Shown here: positions 49,706 through 60,200 of the stretch, piece by piece
Numbering within the stretch: the first letter of the stretch is position 1
Layout of the letters: each line of letters begins with the position of its first letter
Assembly (NCBI GenBank): GCA_037043455.1
Contig: JAWPHD010006813.1
Span: 1 to 64,000, forward strand
Length of the DNA: 64,000 nt
Direction: 5' to 3'
DNA from: Cyrtodaria siliqua
Lineage: Eukaryota; Mollusca; Bivalvia; Adapedonta; Hiatellidae
Notes under the pieces: model-generated
The model's input: the letters and a program-made list of their open reading frames with translations, nothing else
Told to the model about the DNA's origin: nothing
Databases searched by the model: none
Translations under genes and position numbers: made by a program

Positions 49706-52438
49706 ATTGGATTATTTGATAAAATCTTGAGTATATAACTTTATCATCACGTTGTAAAGTCTGAGCTGCAGGGGCGGATATATGATTGAGCATAGTAAGT
49801 GGGTAAGGTCCAGTTTTCAGACTGCAACCGATGTATGCTCATAACTGTTGAAGATAAGGGTGGGGGCGCCATGTGCACCCAATACTCCATACTTGCATCC
49901 ACTCCTGTGATTGACTTGACAATCTAAAGTGTTATTAGCATAATTATTCAACGATAATAAAAGACACACAAATAGAACGGGTTGGACAATGATGTCAAAA
50001 ACCTTCAGGGATAGTTTCGCTATGGCTTGCCTGGGTAGGAGCTATATATTAAACTTTAGCAGAATCAAACATAAGTATTGGATGGAGAATCCCAACCCTC
50101 CACACACACGCACGCACGCACGCTGACACACGCACACACACAGCCCTCCCACTCCAACCAGCGCCCACACGAGTAGAGGGAACACTCAGGGGGAGTTATA
50201 TAAATTTAGTTAAACACTGTTTAAATTCAATACATTTGACACTCGCATCGTATATCAAATTCCCCTCGATGGTAGTAATCGAACACGTTTCAAAATCGAT
50301 GAACAATCTAATCCCTTTACCCTGTCCCGAGTCACCTTTCATTCCCACGTACCGGGCATTGGTTATTAGTATGTTCAACAACTGTCGTATATAACTGTTT
50401 TTAAAAACAAAAACAAAAAAAAACGTGTTATTTTTATTATTTTCTAAGCTAAGTATCAGAATTACCTCCCATATATTAAAAACAACTTGTTTCATTATAC
50501 AAACGTATTGCTTTAAACACATTAAACGTTTGGCATTAACAAAAACTGCCCATTCTGTCATTGTTTAAAAACCGGCGAAATGTGTTCCCAAACGGTTGTT
50601 ATTTTCAAAAAAAACATTTCAAATTTCGTTATTTTAAGATTACGTCCCTTTTCATTGAAATGAGAACGATTTTCGATAACCTATAAAAGTATGTTCCCAT
50701 CATGTTTGCCTTATTTTTATCACCGTTTTTGTTTATAAATGACTTTGTAACATTATTATTGGTTATATCTACGTCACTTTTTCATTGACCCAGAACATAC
50801 ACGGCTTTGTACCTCGTCTATGGAAAAAGCATGGATTTATTTATTTTGTCCAGTATATTGCTTATTCATATGATTTATATCTTGGCGCAAATTATAAAAC
50901 TTCTGAACCATCCTGAAGACAAATCTATGTGAAATAGATTAAACGTTAAACGTGTTTATCCATTTATAAATTATTTATTTTTTTGATATGAACCTGTCTC
51001 TTCCTAAATATACGTATACATGTACGGTATTTGTCCCCACTGACAGGTCTGTCATTTATGGGTCTAAAACAATAGCTAGAGGAATGTGAAGGTGTATACC
51101 CACCCCTTTATAGTTTCTCGTACATGCGGAAATAACAAAGGGACGTTTAATCAAGCCAGTATTTGCACCTGATCAGGTTTCAGTAAATCACAAAGTGAGT
51201 GATCGGGTATGAAATCAACAGAATAAAGGAATAACGATCGGTCCACTTCTTCACAAACATAGGCTTACACTTTTAACATAAATACGAAGGAGCTTGATTG
51301 AACGAAGATCGCGTGTGTTATTGTTTTACCTTGAAAAAATACTTTGGAAGATGATTCGCTTTCTTAAACATGACTTAAGGTAAGCATTTTTTTATAAACC
51401 ATAATTATAATATAAAATACGTACTTTTTGTGTTCAAAACTGTCGTGTTTTTGTTTTCTCTTAAACACGGTGTTTTGTTAGGATTGAGCTAAATACATTT
51501 TTCAGGCCGAATCGGGAGTTCGTGCATTTTTGCGATTCTTTTTGAGGGTCAAGGACGGTGGTTATTCCTAGAAAATAGCTGACAGGGTAAACGAAATACT
51601 GACTCCCATCTCAGAAGATGAGTATTTGAAAGGGTTAAACTGTCATCTTAAAAGTATATATATATACAAAGAACAGAAAACAGAACTATAGGCAGTTAAG
51701 AACAAACATATATATTCAAGAAAAATATTATTTGGGACATAACAGAAAACACTCTTATTTCCAAATTGTCATATATCCATGTACACATATTGGCTAATGA
51801 TTGTATACATGCAATGACTCGGACGTGCATGTGTCTGTTGCTTAAGACAAATGGGTTATTTAGAATCGCTCCCAAAGACAGCAAGAGGAACTATTTGGAT
51901 GTGTTTATGCTCGGATGAAGAACTCCTGGGACCGACATATCATGTAAAACACAAACGCTTATCGGCGTTACTTTACCTGGACTTATATATATATATATAT
52001 ATATATTTGTATGCATGAGAATCTATTAAAGGGGTCACATATAATTCTTAATTAAAATGTTTCATTTTATAGTTATATAGTAAAAGATCATATAATTTTC
52101 GTATGAGAACAAATATGTACAAGTTTCATTTTTAAAACACACGCATTTTCATAATATTTTCATGGTCTTTGTCAACTTGTATGATACTTATATAATTCTT
52201 GTATAACAGGTTTTATATTAAGATTCATATACGGAAGATAATAATCTACTATACTGATATGTTGCAAAATGTCTAGAGCATGTAATTAATTTAAAAAAAA
52301 TTGTTTACAAGACCTTCTTCTTCATTTACGACGTGCTGACATTGATCACGTGCTTACATTGACCACCTGCTAACGATGATGTGAAAAAAACAACGGGTAG
52401 CGACAGTCTTAAAGTTGCCATTTTGATGTTTATTTCAG
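49706..52438. other. Non-coding region upstream of the receptor gene
   Basis: Contains a CA/CG-rich tract (50101-50145) and an (AT)n run near 51985-52005. A minus-strand 121-codon frame (50196-50561) has no family resemblance I can name and is not annotated as a gene. At 51379 GACTTAAG is followed by GTAAGC, a donor-like site that could end a first untranslated exon of the receptor gene. That is speculative. Confidence 0.4.
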
Positions 52439-52620
52439 TCTGACGATAATAGGCGTCTAAAAGCGAAACGCCGAATGTCTTCCCTAGCTAACCATGGACT
52501 TCATGACTACACGTAACCACCATAGTTGTTGTGCGTTTCCTTTACTGACATGGGTATGAAAGTTAAAGACATTTTAATGTGAAACAAGATTGGCATAGGA
52601 TTAAGCCCGCAGATATAAAG
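52439..52620 (+). other. Candidate 5' untranslated exon of the receptor gene
   Basis: Bounded by an acceptor-like GTTTATTTCAG (ending 52438) and a strong donor GTGAGT (52621). It has no long frame. Position and strand fit a leader exon spliced to the exon that begins near 54076, but no transcript evidence is available. Confidence 0.25.
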
Positions 52621-54075
52621 GTGAGTTTGTATCTTGCTGAATTTAGAAAATTACCCTTCTGTATATAGTGCTAATCCCTCGGGATATCCAAGTAATTTAA
52701 CTTGCATACTTTTGTTAATTTTTCAACCTGGTATGTTTGATTGTTTCCTATCTGACAGACCCTAGATGAAGTGATTTTTGAGGGTTTTAATCAATCATTT
52801 TAGCCTAAATCCGTATTTCTGTATCCCTGAAATTTACATCTAACGTAATTAAGTAGTAGAAGACCCATAAAATGCCTGTACCAATTTAATCTTTTCAAAA
52901 TTATGAGTTTTTGAAATAATTTAATCGTATACTGACAAATCTCAACTGTTACTAGGTTTTAAAATACTGTCAAACTTATTTATCATTTATGAATAGTTAT
53001 GGTTTTAATTAGGACAAAAGACAAATATCCAGTTATTAAGACTGTGATGGGTAAATACCTTTTGTAGCATGGTCACTGAAAAATTCTCTTTTTAATAGCA
53101 CAGGTGTAAATCGTTTAATTGAAAATAAGACCTGTCAGAATAACAATTAGAATAACAGTTAAAATAACAGTTAGAATAACAGTTAGAATAACAAGTTAGA
53201 GTATGGCAGGGAGCTGAAATGGACATGCTACAAAACAAATAGAGTATGGTTTCATCTCTTTGGTAAATTTAAATGTTTAAATTAACCAACTCAATGAAAC
53301 CATACTCTATTATTTCGAGCAATCCACTGTTAGGCTACCTGTTATTTACAGGATTAAAACATGAAATAGTTATTTTATTGCAATAGTGTTTCAGTATTAA
53401 CACACACTAAATAACTGCACTTAAATAAGACAATTAATATTAAGACACACGCCACAGTTATTATATCTCTATATTAATATCACATTTAGACATAAACTGT
53501 TGTTACTAATATTTAATATTCCAATACTTGTTTTATTACACTTCAGGCCAAGCATCATAAAACAATTATTTTGTATTCGATGTTATCTAATGTTGTTGAC
53601 GGTTTACATATCAATGGAATTTAATTGACGCCGACCGTTCAACAAATCACTCAATTACGGCCATTCTTTCTTTTATTGCGGTTTCACTTTTTGAAAAGAG
53701 AAAGTTACGAATATTTTTTCTTCGATAACAATCAGTATTTTGCATGACATTGTCGTGATTGTGTGGTTTATAGATGCACATTACTGATTTTATTTTCTGT
53801 GGGGTATGGCTGTATGTAATCAGCTTAGAATCAAAGGGTACCGGGGTGAACATTTAAACATGTGTGTTTTAATTCGTTTAAATAGTTGTTTTAAATTAAA
53901 TAATTAAACTTGAAAAAAATGTGCAATCAGTGAGCGAAGTATGTACAGTATTTTACAAAACTGGTTTTGTGAACTTAAGTATTAACTTATTCAGTAAAAC
54001 AGTAAAACAAATGTTCATACATGACATCGTGCATTATACATGACATCGGGTGTTGTTTCAATTATTTTTAAACAG
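52621..54075. other. Non-coding interval with a hairpin
   Basis: AT-rich. Includes (AACAGTTAGAAT)n-like repeats at about 53137-53190 and a 74-bp hairpin at 53238-53311 (AATAGAGTATGGTTTCAT facing ATGAAACCATACTCTATT), probably a short MITE. Confidence 0.6.
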
Positions 54076-54089
54076 AAAAAAAAGGAAAA

Positions 54090-54208
54090 ATGACCGATAT
54101 AAATTCCATAGGTCTGGGTACTTTTATAGCGACTTGTGCATGCGCAACACTGGGAATGATGGTTTCCGTTTGCTTCCTGATTTTTCACATCTACCACCGA
54201 GAAAACAA
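54090..54208 (+). CDS. GPR156: Receptor exon 1: N-terminus and TM1
   Basis: Starts MTDINSIGLGTF, encodes TM1 and ends in HRENK, with the last codon split (AA|A) at donor GTAAGT. The chosen ATG at 54090 is the first in frame after an acceptor-like TTTTTAAACAG (ending 54075). The 14 bases between carry no stop, so an upstream coding exon cannot be excluded from sequence alone. Confidence 0.75.
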
Positions 54209-57200
54209 GTAAGTCATCTTATTTTTTCCTGTTTGAATTATTTGATATGTTTAATGTTTAAAAAAAGATGACTGGCTCCACTTAAAAACATCTGATATGA
54301 AAAGTACAAACAGATACATGTGTGCCTAAAATTAATAGATCTACGATATATTTATGTTTCAAACTGCTTTAAACATTGCCTGTCTGTACATTGTGACGTA
54401 TCACACATCACTAAAGTAGTCATACCTTTGTACGAACATTTCCTTTCGGTAACAGAGTTTGGGTTCCTCAAAATCAAAAGGGAGCAAAACCAAAATTGCC
54501 AAATGCACGGAGTTGTATGGAAAAACACAAAATAACAATTTTCTTGTTAATTGCTTGTTTTCTGGATTTTTTCACGAACGTCAAACTTTTAAGTTCTTCT
54601 CAAACATATTAAGTTCTGATGTTTGAACACATTTTTGACGTAACAGTTTACAGCAATGCACTATAAAGTTGATGATGCCAATTTGAGAGCACACTTTCCT
54701 TTTTGACTCAGTATAGTCCTCTAGCATGCAACAACGGCGATCTTGGCTCGATTCTAGGCTCGATTCTAGACCTATTCTAGGTATAATAAAATAAATATCA
54801 CATCCTCTTGAGGGTGCCAGTGGATATTAATCCGAGAATGTAATGTCGACCGAGGCGATAGCCGATGTCGACATTATCATTTCGAGGGTTGATAATATCC
54901 ACTGGCACCCTCAAGAGGATGTGATATTTATTTTATTATACCGAGCACATACTCCTAACATACTAATATACTCGATAATGAAGAAAAAAATGTTGTTGTT
55001 GTTGAAAAAATCTATTTTTAGAACTGAGCTTTTCAAAAAGCTATCGGGCTGATATATTGCGCTATCACCCCCTATGACGCGTTGAGGGTGATAGCGCGAA
55101 ATATCAACCCGGCAGGGTATGGGGATTTTACGTGGATTGTTTACAGTGAGGTATAATAACACAATATATCACACGTAAATATGCGTTTTTCTTTCAGAAT
55201 CGTGAAAATGTCCAGTCCGTATTTAAACATCTTATCCAGTATCGGTGCCATTTTTCTCAGTATCGTCTGCTTCCTCTACGGCCTTGATTTCATCATCGGA
55301 CAAATACTGACGTCTCTCACGATTCTTTGTCGGGTGGGTATTCTTTGTCTCAAATGTGTCTATGTATGCCCCCACAAGATATGGGAGGTGGCATACACTG
55401 TTGACCTTGTCCGTCCGTCCGTCTGTCAGTACGTATAACACTTGCGTACGTATGTAGGCCGCAATTTCTTTCCCAGACTACTCCTCCTGAACATATTTCG
55501 GCGATACTTAAATATTAGTATAAAGTCTAGTTGCGCATATCGTCGGACTGTTTTTCGGCACAGAGGTATGACCTTATTTCAATATTTCAACTGATACTAC
55601 GGTTTTAAGTGAGGGAATTCGTGTCCAGGCGAATTTCTAGTTTTTACATGTTTTAACTGAATTGTCGATCTTTGTATAACGACAAAGGGTGTGTTAACAT
55701 GCCTGGCAGCTCCGAGTCACCTTTGTCGTATTAAATCTAGATTTTTTTTATAATGGCAATGAACTACACTTTTGATTTCGCCATTTTTTTCCAACATGTT
55801 AGTTTTGTCATAGGTCAAAAGAAAAACATTCTATGACTATGAGGTAAACCCATGGTAAGGTCATGCTTCCATAACCAGACAACTGCCTTACTGGTAACCT
55901 AACATGTATCTTTCAGTTATTATCTGTGTACATTTACAGGTGAGAATCTGGGTACTCGTGGTGTCCATGACATTGATGTACTGTCCTGTGGCCACCAAGT
56001 CCTGGCGAGTCCACGAAATATTCAAGTACGGATGTGCTAAGAAAGTGGTAGGTATTTGTTTTTCTTACTAAAGGACGTTTATATTTAAAGAGAAATCGCT
56101 GAAAATAAACAGATAAAATGAAAATCGTAACATATAATTTTGGGACATAAGGTATACTTAAAGATTGTCAAATGTCGCTTTAGAGGGTTTAGCCTTATAT
56201 AATATAACTTGGATGTATTGGACATTGAACATATTGTGTGACACTGTAGTCAAAATCAGTGGTGACATAAAACTATTATTCAAGATGGCGTCCAGTAGGT
56301 GAGAGGGTGGGGTGGGGGTGGGAGTGGGTGGGGTGGGGTTGGAGAGGTGGGTGGTTAAATTGCGGTATACTTTCAACTTATGCATTTTGGGGCATACAGT
56401 TTGCATCCTTGAATCTAGGTCAAATTTTAATAAGAAAGTAATGTGTCTGTATCTCAAAAATGGCGACTGAAGTCTCGCGACGGCACCGAATTTACGAGAT
56501 GATTTTATCTTGTTTCATAATCATGTAATATAAAACGGGTCCTGTAATTATTTACTTTGTAATTGTATATTTTGTAAACTCACTTACGGTATTAAATAGA
56601 CAAGTTGACCCACATAACCAGATGCTTGTTGTAATCAAAGGTCAAGGTCACGGTCAGAGGTCGAGCGTCTAATGCTGTTATTTTAGCCTATACTCGCTTC
56701 TTCTAAAAGTAGCCAACGAGAGATGTGCTTAAAGACCCAACTGGGGTATATAAGGGAGGTAATGGCTGGGGTGGTTTCCCTTGTATATTTGAACATGTTT
56801 CATGTCAGGGACACTTTTTCTTCAAAAAATCATAAAAAACAGTTATCGTTATCTTTCAAAAAATATATGCTTGAAGTTTAATTGATTTTCTTTCATTATT
56901 ATGAAAATAGTGTTATATGGTTCTTTCTGATTTTCATAATTAAATAAAATCATGAAACCAAAATGTCAAATTTCAAATTCATGGGAGGAGCTAAGTATTC
57001 ATGAGATCATGTGACTCCACTGTTTGTAAACAAATGAACAAGAAACACATGGTAGTATGCTATTGCTGTACAGGTTAGTAAAATGTGTAAAATAAACATG
57101 CTTAGCACTTACTTGGATGTTTTTAATTTGTGAAATTCTCCAAATACATGTACATTTGTGTTGCAGCATTTTATATCCATTTTTTTAAACACTTATTAAT

Positions 57201-60200
57201 GTTTTCACCAATCGAAGTTTGCATCATTTGTAAAATGTTAGTATTATACTGTTTGTGTTTTGTTGCTCAAATACTGATGTATACACATATCCTTTTATTG
57301 AATAATCTGTGCAACAGTACATATATTAAAACGTTATCATAATGGTGTTGTATTACCAACAATGACCGGTATACGGCTCTCCTGGTAGGTTAGGATAGCG
57401 AGACCGTACTAAGTTTAATACACATTCTGTCATTATCTGTCTTAGAATTCTAACAACACTCTCATCTACGTGGTCCCTTTTCATTAATCTAGCCTTTCTA
57501 ACAAGATACTCAGTTTTGCGCCAAGCATTTTTTTTCTGTGGAGCATTGACCAACATTTCTTGTATCTTACCCTTCTTTAAATTCTATTTTTGGCATGTGG
57601 TCTTGACCCACTTCCAAGCCATGATTGTTCATGATAAAACATACATGATTACATGGAGAATAAAAGCAATGGTACACACGAATCATCTACATTTGTCATC
57701 AAATCTGTTTCTGTAACATCATGAACATCGTTAATTGATAAAACTTGAGCATCATGTTCCTGCTTTCTTGAATTGAATTAATTGGTAGCTCATGTTGCAC
57801 ATTGTCATTATTTTGTTGTTCTTCTGGTGATTTATTTATTTCAATAAAATTCCAATTGTAATGATTGAAAAGAGCTTCAACTGTAAGTTTTTGCTCTTCG
57901 TTAACTAATAATGCTAACACAAATGTTTCGGATCTATCCATCACACACAAAATAATAATATAACACGTTTTCATCACTTCTAAAACATATCACTTCACCG
58001 CATTTTATTAAAATGCCGCCAAGAACAGTATGGTGGAGTTCAATTTATATAGGTTGATCAACGATTTCTTTTATTATTTTGAGCATTTAAATAACATAAA
58101 ATAAACATATTTATAGATGTCGCGAGTAATTAGATTACGCATATGTTTGTTTAGAATGTATGATGAGAAATGAATAAAACAAATGGGACAATAAAAGTGC
58201 AGAAATTGATACTCTACCTTACTTTTAATGGAATTGTTAACACAACTTATCCATTCTAAAGCATTCAACATGTTTTTACATACTAACTTGCTATCTGCGT
58301 TTCTTTTCAGATAATCCGTGACCGTCGACTTTTCTTCATTATACTGGGCGTGTTGTTGGTGGACTGTACTCTGTTAACACTTTGGCAGACCATCGATCCA
58401 GTGTCAGCGCAAACTATATTGACTATGGAAAAGGTAAATCTTCGATTTATTCTATCTATTTAAGCTGGCCTCGATAGCTCAACGAATAAGAGCTACAAAA
58501 CTCTGCCATATAACCTAATATGACGTGTGTTAACGAGACGTTAAACCCCATTTCATTCATCATAGTCTGACCAAAATGACGTTGATATAGGCCTTACTAT
58601 GTTTCAGTCCAGGGTCGTCCGTGGGACATTTAAGATCATATTCCCTCTATACGTTAGTTCTAAAATCTAATTACCCTCTACTTCTTAATTGACACCCTGT
58701 TCTTTGATCCCTTAAATACACTAAACACCTGTCTATAAACAGCTTATTGTAGGCTATACCTCTTAAACATCCTTTCATTTACGGTTGCAATATACTTCAA
58801 ATTGCATCTAAACAAATCATGATACCTAACTATTGGTCACCCGAACGGTAACTCGCTCCCACACCCACCTCGTGATATTCAAATGGTGTTTGGTGTCAGG
58901 TGTTTGACTGCAGGGTCTACCACAGAAATAATTTAAGGGATAGGGGAAACTAATTTGTATTATGAATAGAAACTATATTTCATTTTGATAATCAAGTTTA
59001 CAGCATGTTACGCGTGCTCATGGGCAGTGCATGTCGTTACATCTATAATGTAAATTAAATGCATCAACATGTAATCGAACGTGTTGAATAATAACCGATG
59101 GGGTCTGCGACTTCTTCGCGACCAGTCGGAACTACCTCGCCAATGTCCATAACCAATATAGAATACCTTTTACAAAAAAAAACATGTAGAGAAACAAATA
59201 ACATTAGTATACCTGTTACAAAAAAAAAGCATGTAGAGCAACAAATACCTTGTATGTTATTTGTGTTGCAGACGCTGAACGAAGGAAATGAGTCTCTTCA
59301 AAGCAACACGTCATATATAATACAGGTATGCACGTGCAACAAACTGGAAATCTGGATCACCGTGATTTCGATATGGAAGGTAACCATCTTCGTATCGTGC
59401 CTGTACTTCGCATGGAAAATCAGAAATGTTGCAGTGCCAGGCTTGAACGATTCATCACATACATTCGTCGCCATATTTCTGAGCATTTTGCTCACCTTCT
59501 GCGCCGCCGTGACATCGATGACGCTGCGCGGTAACCCGGATGCAGTCTATATATTAACAACCATTGCAATATCAGCCGTCGCAATACTGATGCAGATAAT
59601 ATTGTTTCTGCCAAAGGTAATAATTAAAATTAGATATAAAATTATATTACTTTCAACTATTTACCTATAACGTTCGATATGTTTCGGTGCGCTGATAGTG
59701 GAAGGGAAATAATTAGCTATGAGATAGATAGTTAGACACACATGATAATCGCCCGTATAAAACGAATACAGTTGGACTGCAATAGGCTCATCAACACAGT
59801 ATATGTTATTTATAGCCATCCCAGAGAGACAGAAGCCGGTCGTCATACCATAACTATCGAATATATTCCTATGGTTATATAACGTGCTCGAAGTATATAC
59901 CCCCGATACACTGGATCGCCCGGTTTACGCCCCCATCTGACGGACGAGACTAAGAAAAAAAACGTGTCTTGCCAAAGAACACACCGACGAAACTCAGTGG
60001 CACTGGTGAGGCTTGAACCGCCGGATTTATGTTAAGCATATCGTGCTGTCCACTGGACCAGGCCAGTTCCACAATGAATAAATATATTATTAAATGATGA
60101 ATAAATGAAATAACAAACGAACAGCGAACGAATGAACGAGCGATTAACTGTGTGTAGGAAGATTGTGTGTTTCTTAAACGATGTGTACAACCAAAGGGTC

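Noticed and set aside
50196..50561. 121-codon minus frame
   Set aside because: Protein-like in the second half (GMKGDSGQGKGIRLFIDFET), but no family recognised, no clear splice context and no partner exons; not enough to call a gene.
54050..54271. 73-codon plus frame over receptor exon 1
   Set aside because: Wrong frame; the frame from 54090 continues correctly into exon 2 and matches the receptor family.
55181..55197. ATG at 55181 as receptor start
   Set aside because: It lies in the polypyrimidine/acceptor region; splicing from exon 1 yields the family-conserved HRENKIVKMSSPY join.
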